Assembly (NCBI GenBank): GCA_964554795.1
Contig: CAZKQB010000043.1
Coordinates: 1 to 30,174, forward strand
From: SFHK01 sp964554795
Lineage (GTDB): Bacteria; Bacillota; Clostridia; Christensenellales; Aristaeellaceae
Reading direction: 5' to 3'
DNA length: 30,174 nucleotides
Every line of letters begins with the position of its first letter. Position 1 is the first letter of the stretch. Below, in pieces: positions 8,624-15,734 of this stretch. Below the pieces are notes generated by a model that made no database searches, was not told the origin of the DNA, and worked only from the letters and a program-made list of their open reading frames with translations. Position numbers and translations under genes: made by a program.

Positions 8624-8728
8624 CCGATGCATTTCATACTATGGCGTTTTGAGGACGAACTGCAGACTGGTTTCGCAGCAGGGCTTTTGCGTGACCTGAC
8701 GCGCTGATGACGTTTGGTTTGAAAGGGA
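8624..8728 (+). repeat. 105-bp direct repeat, copy A
   Basis: Aligned by eye without gaps to 8839-8943, with 14 differences in 105 positions. Similarity continues weakly for about 10 bp on both sides, with a 1-bp gap. The two copies are offset by 215 bp and separated by unrelated sequence. Each holds a 27-codon frame with a purine-rich stretch before its ATG. Confidence 0.9.
8627..8707 (+). CDS. Possible 26-residue small protein, copy A
   Basis: The frame starts MHFILWRFEDELQ and ends LLRDLTR before TGA at 8705-8707. GAAAGG lies 6 bases before the ATG. The second copy keeps the same start, length and stop, with eight codon differences, three of them silent. Conservation runs past the stop codon as well, so the repeat may be preserved as DNA or RNA and not as protein. 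I do not recognise the peptide. No promoter is clear. Confidence 0.3.
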   Translation: MHFILWRFEDELQTGFAAGLLRDLTR

Positions 8729-8838
8729 GATTCGGCCACTGTGCGCGCCGTGTTTTCATAAAATCGAAATCCTCATCGCATGCTCGGCGAGGAGGCGGAT
8801 GGAGATATGAAGTCTGACCTGATGAGGGAAGGCACACA

Positions 8839-8943
8839 CCGATGCATTTCATGCTATGGCGCTTTGAGGACGAACTGCAGGCTGATTTCGCAGCAGGGCT
8901 TCTGCAGGCTCTGACGCGTTGACGGTATTTGGTTTGAAAGGGA
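8839..8943 (+). repeat. 105-bp direct repeat, copy B
   Basis: Second copy of the repeat at 8624-8728, about 87% identical. It ends close to the 3' end of the capA-like gene on the other strand. The rest of the gap between the mannosidase terminator and 9002 shows no other feature to me. Confidence 0.9.
8842..8922 (+). CDS. Possible 26-residue small protein, copy B
   Basis: The frame starts MHFMLWRFEDELQ and ends LLQALTR before TGA at 8920-8922. AGGGAAGG lies 9 bases before the ATG, a better ribosome binding site than that of copy A. It has the same length as copy A. Of the substitutions inside the frame about five change an amino acid, so selection on the peptide is not evident. Confidence 0.33.
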   Translation: MHFMLWRFEDELQADFAAGLLQALTR

Positions 8944-9001
8944 ATTCAGCCGTTATACTTGCGGTCATGAGAGAAGCCCGACGCGCAGGATGCTTGCACA
9001 T

Positions 9002-10168
9002 CTATTCCGGCAGCTCTTCGATAACGGCGCTTCCGGAAGCAAGCGCCTGCCGGTTTTTCCGGTCGCATTCGAGCATGGCCGTTCGGTCCTTCTGTGTCAT
9101 TTCCTGCAGCGGCTCTTCGCGGTACCGGCTTACGGGCAGAACGGAATAGGTATAGCCCGTGCGCTCGGTACCGGTGCGCCACACCCACGTGCTGACGAAG
9201 CCGAACGAATCCACGGAAACTTGGTCGTTGTTCCCCTTCAACACAAGCTGAAGGATCACGCCGCCGTCGCGGCCGCTCTGGCGCTGTCCGCTTAGGAAAT
9301 TGCCGATGGAATAGACGCACAGCGTGCGCTGCGGCTCGCCGAACTGGTTGACACCCTCCAGCCAATCGGCACGCTGTACCACGTGCGGATGTCCGCCGAT
9401 AATCACGTCTACACCTGCTTGCATAAGCTGCTTTGCGAGCGCGGTCTGGGTAGAATCAGGCGTTTTCATATATTCTGTGCCCCAATGCATAAAACACAGT
9501 ATGATCTCCGCCCCGGCTTCGCGCAGCGTGCGCACATCCTGTCCGAAGTCGGAGTTCTTTACCGCATGTACGGCGAAGGCCATCGCATTCGGGTTTAATC
9601 CGTTCATGCGGTCGATGGAGTTAAGGGAGCAGGTGTAGTTGAGGATGCCAATGCGTATATCGCAGAGTGTAAGGATGGTTGGCTGCGCACGCTCCTCCTG
9701 CGAGCGGCTGACGCCTGCCGTGAAGAAGCCGGCAGCCTCGGCATTGTCCAGCGAGCGAAGCAGGCCGTCATAGTAGCGGTCGAGCATATGGTTGTTCGCC
9801 ATGGTTAGGCCGTCAATACCAGCGCTCTTCAACGCGGGAAGCAGCGATTCTGGCGTGTTGAACTGTGGATAGCCACTGTAGACATCCCGGCCGACGAGAC
9901 CGCTCAGTGCGCCGTCAACGTTGGCAAAGGTGAAGTCGGCGTTCGAAAGCACGGCGCAGATTTCGGAGAGCATGGGGGAAAATTCGTAGGATTTGCCACT
10001 GCCCAGCGCTTGCGCGGAGCGGATGAGCGCGTCGTGAATCACGAAGTCCCCAGCCACGCGCAGAATGGCGCTGCGTTTCGGTGGAGCTTCCGTCGGCTGC
10101 GGCAGCTCGGCCGCCGCTGAAAACAGAAGGGTGCAAATCAAAAGGCATGCCATTACGCGCCTGCTCAT
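9002..10168 (-). CDS. Exported CapA-family metallophosphatase-like protein
   Basis: A 388-residue protein of the CapA (PGA_cap) family, named after poly-gamma-glutamate capsule synthesis and built on a calcineurin-like metallophosphatase fold. Visible motifs in order are VAGDFVIHDA, NVDGALSG, MANNHMLDRY, FMHWGTEY and GGHPHVVQ. These supply the Asp, Asn and His residues expected for metal binding. The N-terminus (MSRRVMACLLICTLLFSAAA) is a signal peptide, so the protein works outside the membrane. I chose the ATG at 10168 because it begins this signal peptide and GGAGG lies 11 bases upstream; the frame stays open to 10231. No capB or capC homologue is nearby, so a role in capsule is not supported. 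Stand-alone CapA proteins are common in Clostridia and mostly uncharacterised. Confidence 0.85.
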   Translation of the reverse strand: MSRRVMACLLICTLLFSAAAELPQPTEAPPKRSAILRVAGDFVIHDALIRSAQALGSGKSYEFSPMLSEICAVLSNADFTFANVDGALSGLVGRDVYSGYPQFNTPESLLPALKSAGIDGLTMANNHMLDRYYDGLLRSLDNAEAAGFFTAGVSRSQEERAQPTILTLCDIRIGILNYTCSLNSIDRMNGLNPNAMAFAVHAVKNSDFGQDVRTLREAGAEIILCFMHWGTEYMKTPDSTQTALAKQLMQAGVDVIIGGHPHVVQRADWLEGVNQFGEPQRTLCVYSIGNFLSGQRQSGRDGGVILQLVLKGNNDQVSVDSFGFVSTWVWRTGTERTGYTYSVLPVSRYREEPLQEMTQKDRTAMLECDRKNRQALASGSAVIEELPE

Positions 10169-10202
10169 TGTGAAAATCGCCTCCGACCCGTGTTTTCCTG
10201 AC

Positions 10203-10231
10203 ATTATAAGGGCTTCGCAACGCGCTGTCAA
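10203..10231 (-). promoter_or_regulatory. Sigma-A promoter of the capA-like gene
   Basis: The minus strand has TTGACA (complement of 10226-10231), a 17-bp spacer and TATAAT (complement of 10203-10208). It is an exact consensus. It fits the start at 10168, since the longer frame to 10231 would begin inside the -35 element. Confidence 0.9.
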
Positions 10232-10272
10232 CGCGATTGAGAAACGGATTTTATGGTTTTTCAGAAAAAGCC

Positions 10273-10301
10273 TTGATTGCGCGGCTTTCTGCGTGTATAA
10301 T
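10273..10301 (+). promoter_or_regulatory. Sigma-A promoter upstream of murA
   Basis: TTGATT (10273-10278), a 17-bp spacer and TATAAT (10296-10301). Transcription from here gives murA a leader of about 250 bases. Confidence 0.75.
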
Positions 10302-10400
10302 AGGAATGAGTGCGTATGGAATGCGGGGGGAGACCGCCGTTATGTCTTTGTACACGTATGGCCGTCCCGTCTGCGGAAAGCGCTTTTAAAGAGATTTTGA

Positions 10401-10523
10401 CCGTCACCCGGAGAGGCGGTTTGCACGAATTGCGGAAGAAAGGCCGAATGCATATGGAACGGCGAGAGTAGCTTCGGTGGCTGCAGCGGTCGCTGTGACG
10501 GCTGCTCCGGCTTCGGCAAATGA
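10401..10523 (+). other. Open Cys-rich frame in the murA leader, no start codon
   Basis: Between an in-frame stop at 10398 and TGA at 10521 the frame reads through CTNCGRKAEC and later GGCSGRCDGCSG. That is seven cysteines with CxxC-type spacing, in about 40 residues. No ATG, GTG or TTG lies in this frame. It could be the decayed remainder of a small metal-binding protein gene, or a chance frame in GC-rich sequence. The rest of 10302-10563 shows only short frames without ribosome binding sites. Confidence 0.2.
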
Positions 10524-10539
10524 CAATCAACCAGAAAGG

Positions 10540-10553
10540 CTCCGCTTGCGGAG
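10540..10553 (+). promoter_or_regulatory. Hairpin covering the murA ribosome binding site
   Basis: CTCCG (10540-10544) pairs with CGGAG (10549-10553) around CTTG. The GGAG in the second arm is the Shine-Dalgarno sequence of murA. The stem is short and may be incidental. Confidence 0.35.
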
Positions 10554-10563
10554 AAAAGATTGC

Positions 10564-11850
10564 ATGATTGAAACGTTATTGATCGACGGGGGAGCTCGCC
10601 TGAAGGGTGAGGTGACGGTGAGCGGCGGCAAGAACGCGGCGGTTGCCATCATTCCTGCGGCGCTGCTCGCCGATTCGCCCAGCACAATCGAGAACCTGCC
10701 GGATATTGACGATGTTTACTGTCTGCGCGACATGCTTGTGTGGCTGGGCGCAGATGTTTCCTTCGAGCATGGCGTGATGACTATCGATCCGCGCGGCATC
10801 ACGCGAAACGATCCGCCGTATGAGCTGGTTCGGAAAATGCGCGCATCCTATTATTTGGTCCCCGTGTTGCTAGGGCGGCTGGGATCCGCATGCGTGCCCA
10901 TGCCGGGCGGCTGTGACATTGGCAATCGTCCTATCGACCAGACTATTAAGGGCCTCACATCACTGGGCGCAGACGTCGACCTTGCGGGCGGCGTAATTCG
11001 TACGCAGGTGACCGACCATTTCGAGGGCGCGGAGGTATTTCTCGATTTTCCGTCCGTGGGCGCGACGATCAATACTATGCTGACTGCCGTATGCGCGAAG
11101 GGCGCTACGACGATCCACAATGCCGCGAAGGAGCCGCACATCGTCGATACGGCGAACTTCCTGTCATCGATGGGCGCGTGGGTCAAGGGCGCAGGTACGG
11201 ATGTTATCCGCATTCGCGGCGGCCGTCCACTGCACGGCTCGAATTACGCGGTAATTCCCGACCAGATTGAAACCGGCACGCTGATGATTGCCGCTGCAGC
11301 TACGCGCGGCGATGTCGTGATTCGCGGCGCGATTCCTACGCATATGGAGTCGCTTACGGCGAAGCTTTTGGAAATGGGCGTGCATGTGAATGAGGCGGAT
11401 GATATGATCCGTGTGCGCGCCGACGGAAAGCTGCGCCCGATCACCATCAAAACGCAGGTATATCCCGGTTTTCCGACCGATCTGCAGCAGCCGATGACGG
11501 CCATGCTCGCATCGGTGCCTGGATCCAGCTATGTCACGGAGACGATCTACGAAAATCGTTTCCGCTACGTGGATGAGCTTCGGCGCATGGGTGCGAACAT
11601 TCGCGTGCTGGAGCGTACAGCCATCGTCGAGGGTGTTCAGCATTTGCGCGGCACGCGCATTACGGCCACTGATTTGCGCGCCGGTGCAGCTCTGATCGTT
11701 GCGGCGCTGATTGCCGAGGGAGAAAGTGAGATCAAGGGTGTGAAATACATCATGCGTGGCTATGAGCGAATTGACGAAAAGCTGCGCCAGCTCGGCGCGA
11801 CGGCGATTCATAAGACTTATGCCGACGACGAATACAGCGACAACTTTTGA
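10564..11850 (+). CDS. murA: UDP-N-acetylglucosamine 1-carboxyvinyltransferase
   Basis: MurA transfers enolpyruvate from phosphoenolpyruvate to UDP-GlcNAc, the first committed step of peptidoglycan synthesis, in the cytoplasm. The 428-residue protein shows the EPSP-synthase-like fold from the start (LKGEVTVSGGKNAAVAII). It has the active-site cysteine, Cys117, in MPGGCDIGNRPID. Cysteine there is the fosfomycin-sensitive form. Length is normal for the family. The frame opens upstream at 10477, but only the ATG at 10564 gives the usual N-terminus and has GGAG about 10 bases before it. A perfect palindromic terminator follows. Firmicutes often have two murA paralogues; the second is not in this window. 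Confidence 0.96.
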   Translation: MIETLLIDGGARLKGEVTVSGGKNAAVAIIPAALLADSPSTIENLPDIDDVYCLRDMLVWLGADVSFEHGVMTIDPRGITRNDPPYELVRKMRASYYLVPVLLGRLGSACVPMPGGCDIGNRPIDQTIKGLTSLGADVDLAGGVIRTQVTDHFEGAEVFLDFPSVGATINTMLTAVCAKGATTIHNAAKEPHIVDTANFLSSMGAWVKGAGTDVIRIRGGRPLHGSNYAVIPDQIETGTLMIAAAATRGDVVIRGAIPTHMESLTAKLLEMGVHVNEADDMIRVRADGKLRPITIKTQVYPGFPTDLQQPMTAMLASVPGSSYVTETIYENRFRYVDELRRMGANIRVLERTAIVEGVQHLRGTRITATDLRAGAALIVAALIAEGESEIKGVKYIMRGYERIDEKLRQLGATAIHKTYADDEYSDNF

Positions 11851-11866
11851 TGTGTGCGCATATCTG

Positions 11867-11904
11867 CGGCTTCCGTTTTCGAAAACGGAAGCCGTTCCTT
11901 TTCT
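11867..11904 (+). terminator. Intrinsic terminator after murA
   Basis: A perfect 28-bp palindrome: CGGCTTCCGTTTTC (11867-11880) followed by its complement (11881-11894), then a T-rich tract. From 11905 to 12110 the sequence turns AT-rich, and I see no gene there. Confidence 0.88.
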
Positions 11905-12110
11905 CTGCGTTGTAAAATGACGGGCTGGTTATTTGCCTGCATTCAGTGGATGAACTCTGGAAAAGGGCCTTTGAGCTTTTTTAAAGGGAATGGGAGGAGA
12001 TAAAGGCGTATTGGCATAGACGGAGCCTATCTTTATCCAAAGAATGTAAAGTTCTATATTAAAAAATGATTATTTATTAAATATCGAATTCCTATCAATG
12101 GCATATTGAC

Positions 12111-12150
12111 GAATTTACAACGAAAATATTTCGCATTTACGGCGAAAAAT
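12111..12150 (+). promoter_or_regulatory. Candidate operator: two direct repeats 22 bp apart
   Basis: G(A/C)ATTTAC followed by two purines and CGAAAA occurs at 12111-12124 and 12133-12146. The offset is 22 bp, about two helical turns, and the repeats end about 25 bp before the -35 element. A small palindrome CGAAA-ATA-TTTCG (12121-12133) links them. Tandem half-sites like these fit an activator such as an AraC-type protein, which is an inference. Confidence 0.45.
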
Positions 12151-12170
12151 ACAAAAGGCAAATTTGCGGC

Positions 12171-12198
12171 TTGACAGGCGTATATGTTATGATATAAT
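12171..12198 (+). promoter_or_regulatory. Sigma-A promoter of the DUF5107 gene
   Basis: TTGACA (12171-12176), a 16-bp spacer and TATAAT (12193-12198). The hexamers are exact; the spacer is 1 bp shorter than optimal. Confidence 0.85.
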
Positions 12199-12283
12199 GA
12201 AGTGGACGGATGGAAGGCGACGAAGCTTCCTCCGGAGACGGACGGGGAATCACAGGATACACGAGGAAAAGGAGTATGTGCCC

Positions 12284-14326
12284 ATGCTTTTATACAGAAC
12301 GAAAATCATGCTTCCCGGCCCCGAGGGCATAGACGAAAATCCGCTTCCGCACTTTCGAGATGCGAAGCACGACCGTGACGTAGCCACCAATGGGTCCTTT
12401 ACCGAGAAGGAAAACAAGCTGCTGGGCAGTGAGTGTGGCTCGCGTATTCTGCCGTATCGGATGCAGGATGTATATACGCGCGAGCGTCAGCCCATCGAGC
12501 GGGACGCCATCGTGATGGAAAATGAGCACTTGTGTGCGGTCTTTCTGCCGTGGCTGGGCGGAAAGCTGTATTCACTAACGGAGAAAGCCACGGGAAGGCC
12601 GATTTTGTTCACGAATCCCGTGTTCCAGCCGGCAAACCTTGCGATTCGCGATGCATGGACGAGCGGCGGCGTGGAATGGAACATTGGTCAGTTAGGGCAT
12701 ACGTTTACTACCTGCTCAGACGTGTTCTTTGCGAAGATTCGCCCGGAAAACGAGGCTCCGTTCCTGCGTATGTATGAATACGAGCGGCAAAAGGGGTTGT
12801 TCTGGTCCATCGATTTCCATCTGCCGGACGGCGCGAAGGCGCTGGTCGCCCACGTGCACGTGGTCAACGATGACAAGGTGGAAAAGCCGATGTACTGGTG
12901 GTCGAACACCGCTTGCATCGAGACGGAGGAAGCGCGCGTGTTCAGCAACACTGATGAGGTAATCTATCAGGACATGCGCATCGAAAAAACCGAGGACGGG
13001 CATGACAAGTACGTAAGCTATGGCTTCGGCGTAGCAAAGCTGCCTGATTATACGGAAAAGGATGGCAGTATTCATGGCTATTTCGATGCCTCCTATTCCA
13101 TGCGTTTCCCGCGCGCAAACGAATTTTTCTTCCAGACGCCGGAGGATGCGAAATATCCGTGGGAGGCTGTAAGCTATAAGGACGGCTTCATGTTCCTTGA
13201 AAAGTCGACGGCAGAGCTCCGTTATCGCAAGATGTTCTGCTGGGGGCATGGCCGCGGCGGCCGCTTCTGGTGTGATTATCTGGCTGAGCCGGGCAAGGGC
13301 GATTACATCGAGCTGCAGGCGGGGCTTGCACCTACGCAGGTGCACGGCTATCGCATTGCGCCCGAGAGCGAAATTGTATTTACGCAAGCGTTTTCCTGTA
13401 TGCACGTTGCGGATACTGCGCCGATGTACGGCGAATACGCATCCGCGCGCATGGCGGCGCAGACCAACGTCGGCGCGGCGCTGAGCGACGAAGCTGTGGA
13501 GGCAATGGATGCGCGTGCACGCAGACTGCATGACGATAACTGCGCAGAGGTGGAGATTTGGCATCACGGCGCAGGCTGGGGTGCGCTGGAGCGTATCCGC
13601 AGGGCGAAGCAGGGACGCGGCATTCCTACAGGCTTCTGGTTTGAGGATAACACACTTACCGCCGCGCAGAAGCCGTGGCTGAGCCTGCTGGAAAAAGGCC
13701 GGCTGGGCGAAGCGCGCGTTTCCGAATTTATGGTGGACGAGCGCTGGAAGGCGCTTCTGGAGGGCGACGCCTCCGACGCAGGAAAGCTTCATCTGGGCAT
13801 TCTACACATGGAAGCAGGGCGCGAAGCAGAGGCAGAGGCGCTGTGGCAGCAGGTTGGCGGCGAATACAAGCCGATGGCTGAGCGCAATCTGGCCGTATTG
13901 TGTCAGCGCAGGGGCGACGAGGAGGGTGCAGTCAGCCACATGAAGGCATCTCTGGCTGCAGGTGGAGACTGCGAAAACGCCGCCTACACGCGCGAATACA
14001 TTCAGATGCTTCTGTCGCTCAAGCGTTATCAGGCTGCGTGGGATGCATTTGCCGCCGCGCCGGAAGAGATTCAGAAGGACGACCGCGTGAGCATTCTTGC
14101 CGGCGTCGCGGCGATTGAGGTGGGCGAGTACGCGTATATGGACAAGATGTTCCGCATGCCGCATGCTGCCGTCCGCGAGGGCGAGACGTCGCTGACCGAC
14201 CTGTGGTTCCGCCGTGAGGCAGCGCGCGAGGCGGAAAAACGCGGTGTGAAGGTGACGGATCAGCTGGTAGAGGAGATGCGGCACACGCTGACGCCGCCGC
14301 GCGAGATTGATTTCCGCATGAGCTGA
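12284..14326 (+). CDS. DUF5107 and TPR-repeat protein, carbohydrate-related
   Basis: A 680-residue protein. Residues about 1-390 match the DUF5107 domain, a beta-sandwich related in look to mutarotase-type sugar-binding folds; the stretch SGGVEWNIGQLGH is typical. Residues about 420-680 are helical with TPR-like repeats (EAEALWQQVGGEYKPMAERNLAVLCQRRGDEEGAVSHM and following). No signal peptide is present. The biochemical function of DUF5107 proteins is not established as far as I know; they often accompany glycoside hydrolases. AAGGAG lies 9 bases before the ATG at 12284, better than the in-frame ATGs further upstream. The gene has its own promoter and a candidate operator, so it may be induced by a sugar signal. 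Confidence 0.75.
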   Translation: MLLYRTKIMLPGPEGIDENPLPHFRDAKHDRDVATNGSFTEKENKLLGSECGSRILPYRMQDVYTRERQPIERDAIVMENEHLCAVFLPWLGGKLYSLTEKATGRPILFTNPVFQPANLAIRDAWTSGGVEWNIGQLGHTFTTCSDVFFAKIRPENEAPFLRMYEYERQKGLFWSIDFHLPDGAKALVAHVHVVNDDKVEKPMYWWSNTACIETEEARVFSNTDEVIYQDMRIEKTEDGHDKYVSYGFGVAKLPDYTEKDGSIHGYFDASYSMRFPRANEFFFQTPEDAKYPWEAVSYKDGFMFLEKSTAELRYRKMFCWGHGRGGRFWCDYLAEPGKGDYIELQAGLAPTQVHGYRIAPESEIVFTQAFSCMHVADTAPMYGEYASARMAAQTNVGAALSDEAVEAMDARARRLHDDNCAEVEIWHHGAGWGALERIRRAKQGRGIPTGFWFEDNTLTAAQKPWLSLLEKGRLGEARVSEFMVDERWKALLEGDASDAGKLHLGILHMEAGREAEAEALWQQVGGEYKPMAERNLAVLCQRRGDEEGAVSHMKASLAAGGDCENAAYTREYIQMLLSLKRYQAAWDAFAAAPEEIQKDDRVSILAGVAAIEVGEYAYMDKMFRMPHAAVREGETSLTDLWFRREAAREAEKRGVKVTDQLVEEMRHTLTPPREIDFRMS

Positions 14327-14411
14327 AGAAGCGCGGAAAAGCCGCAAAGATCGTTGGGATCGCCTTGCAGGATGGCGGCATGGAGGCTGCCACACTGTAA
14401 GGCGTTCGGCT

Positions 14412-14546
14412 ATGCCTATGCAGCGGATCACGTTGCTGGAACTGGTACGGAAAAATGCCGGTAACGAGGCATACCGTACCGCAGACGAGATTGCAAGGCG
14501 GAGAGCGTTTTTGCTGCTGACAAGGCAGAATGCCTGTAAAATGTAA
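14412..14546 (+). CDS. Possible 44-residue ORF, unknown
   Basis: The frame begins MPMQRITLLELVRKNAGNEA and ends with ACKM before TAA at 14544-14546. AAGG lies 9 bases before the ATG, a weak ribosome binding site. It contains an interrupted inverted repeat (GGTACGG 14444-14450 with CCGTACC 14474-14480, inner ATGCC with GGCAT), so structure could equally explain it. I recognise no family. The rest of 14327-14640 holds a small hairpin (TGGCGGC with GCTGCCA near 14374-14393) and the hairpin at 14597. Confidence 0.2.
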   Translation: MPMQRITLLELVRKNAGNEAYRTADEIARRRAFLLLTRQNACKM

Positions 14547-14596
14547 GCGAAGGTTTGAAAAGCTGTGCCGATGCCGGCTGGAACTTTTTATAAATT

Positions 14597-14631
14597 GCCT
14601 CCGTCTAAAGGAAAACACCGTAGACGGAGGC
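14597..14631 (+). promoter_or_regulatory. Hairpin that sequesters the ribosome binding site of the next gene
   Basis: GCCTCCGTCTA (14597-14607) pairs perfectly over 11 bp with TAGACGGAGGC (14621-14631) around a 13-base loop. The second arm contains the GGAGG (14626-14630) that lies 10 bases before the ATG at 14641. In the folded RNA the ribosome binding site would be fully paired. Confidence 0.65.
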
Positions 14632-14640
14632 GATTTATAT

Positions 14641-15390
14641 ATGAAAAGGATGATGGCATTTTTTCTGATCTGTGCGCTGATTCCGGCTTTTGCGCTGGCC
14701 GAGGCAACGCCCTCGGAGCCGGAGAGCAAAACGCTGAACGGCGTGCTTGTCGACGCTGCCATGCATACGATCCTCATGGAGGAGTGGAACGGCGAGCAGA
14801 CGTATTTCTATAAGGAGGGCGACGAGGATCTGACCGGGCTGTCGGATGGACTGTACATCGGAAAGATCATCGAATGTGAATATGTAGATGCGGAGGACGG
14901 CACGCGCCTGACGGCGGTTCGTGATGGGAGAATGCCTGCCGAACGCGAGCGTCAGGAGTACATTGAGGGCGAGGCGGAGACGGTGCACGAGACGTGGCAT
15001 CAGAGCTTGCTCGGCTTTGGGCTGTACATGGATGAGCAAACCTACGCCATGACGGATGATGTGGAGGCGATGTCGGCGGTTATCGAGCCGATCGATGGTC
15101 TCGAGGGCGCAGCGCTCTACGTGTTTCGTGCAGCTTCGGAGGATGCGGACGCACTCCAGACGACGCAGAGGGCGCTGTTTGAGGGACAGAACGTGTATGG
15201 TGAGGGCTTTCTCTGCGAATATGGCGCCTATACCTATCTGATTGCGTATACTTGCCCGGAGGAAGCCGTCGAGGGTTGGGGCGTTCGCCTGCAAAGCATG
15301 ATGGACGGCGTGATGCTGATCAACGAGCAAGGCGGCGTCTACTGGCCGGAAACCTCCATGGAGCGCTGGAAGAGCCGGACGCAGGCTTGA
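14641..15390 (+). CDS. Exported protein of unknown function
   Basis: A 249-residue protein with a clear signal peptide (MKRMMAFFLICALIPAFALA, cleavage expected after residue 20). An acidic, soluble body follows with no further membrane segment and no recognised motif. Parts such as GVLVDAAMHTILMEEWNGEQTYFY resemble small beta-barrel repeats, but I cannot assign a fold. The ATG at 14641 is chosen because the signal peptide starts there and GGAGG precedes it; a longer frame opens at 14530 without such a site. The ribosome binding site lies in an 11-bp hairpin, which suggests translational control. A group II intron remnant begins about 25 bp after the stop codon. Confidence 0.7.
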   Translation: MKRMMAFFLICALIPAFALAEATPSEPESKTLNGVLVDAAMHTILMEEWNGEQTYFYKEGDEDLTGLSDGLYIGKIIECEYVDAEDGTRLTAVRDGRMPAERERQEYIEGEAETVHETWHQSLLGFGLYMDEQTYAMTDDVEAMSAVIEPIDGLEGAALYVFRAASEDADALQTTQRALFEGQNVYGEGFLCEYGAYTYLIAYTCPEEAVEGWGVRLQSMMDGVMLINEQGGVYWPETSMERWKSRTQA

Positions 15391-15413
15391 TTGAGAAGCT
15401 GTTTTATTCATAA

Positions 15414-15650
15414 GGAAGAACCGATATCTGGAAGCAATGGAAGAAGCCCATGATAAAGGCGGCTAAGGCTAATTTGAGGAAGCTGCAGATACCGGAAGAA
15501 AAAGCCTGCAAGTGGGGGAATTCCAGACTTGGCTGCTGGCGGATTGCTGGAAGCCCGGTGCTTATGCGTTCCATTACAAACGAAAGACTCGCAGCAGCGG
15601 GATACTTCAGTATTCTCGGCTACTACGAGTCTTTGTATTTATACGGTTGA
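15414..15650 (+). pseudogene. ltrA: Group II intron reverse transcriptase/maturase, C-terminal fragment
   Basis: About 78 codons remain. They begin near DIWKQWKKP and continue through KWGNSRLGCWRIAGSP, RSITNERLAAAGYFSI and a stop at 15648. Intact group II maturases end with this pattern (IWKQWKK, WGNTRKGYWRIANSP, TLTN, then a short tail). The upstream finger-palm domains with YxDD are absent, and a stop codon lies immediately upstream, so no active protein can be made. No ribosome binding site precedes the internal ATG at 15450. Confidence 0.82.
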
Positions 15651-15722
15651 ACTGCCGTGTACCGATCGGTATGCACGGCGGTGTGAGAGGTCGGCCCTCG
15701 GGATACGAGGGCCATATACTCA
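15651..15722 (+). ncRNA. Group II intron domains V and VI
   Basis: GCCGTG (15654-15659) pairs with CACGGC (15674-15679), and TACC pairs with GGTA around GATC with a TG bulge; this is the short, bulged hairpin of domain V. GGTGTGAGAGGTCGG (15679-15693), a sequence typical of bacterial group II intron 3' ends, follows. A domain VI hairpin, GGCCCTCG (15693-15700) with CGAGGGCC (15706-15713), comes next. With domains I-IV gone it cannot splice. Confidence 0.75.
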
Positions 15723-15734
15723 ATTAAATGACGA

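Larger units (their letters stand above)
15414..15722 (+). mobile_element. Group II intron, 3' remnant
   Basis: The segment joins the last codons of an intron-encoded reverse transcriptase/maturase to the intron's RNA domains V and VI, in the correct order and spacing for an intron 3' end. The 5' domains I-IV and most of the reverse transcriptase are missing. The left edge is approximate: similarity starts just after an in-frame stop at 15411. The right edge, near ATACTCAAT at 15717-15725, is the expected 3' splice region. Confidence 0.8.

Noticed and set aside
10477..10563. N-terminal extension of MurA
   Set aside because: The extra residues are Ala-rich and unlike MurA N-termini, and the ATG at 10564 gives the standard start with GGAG upstream.
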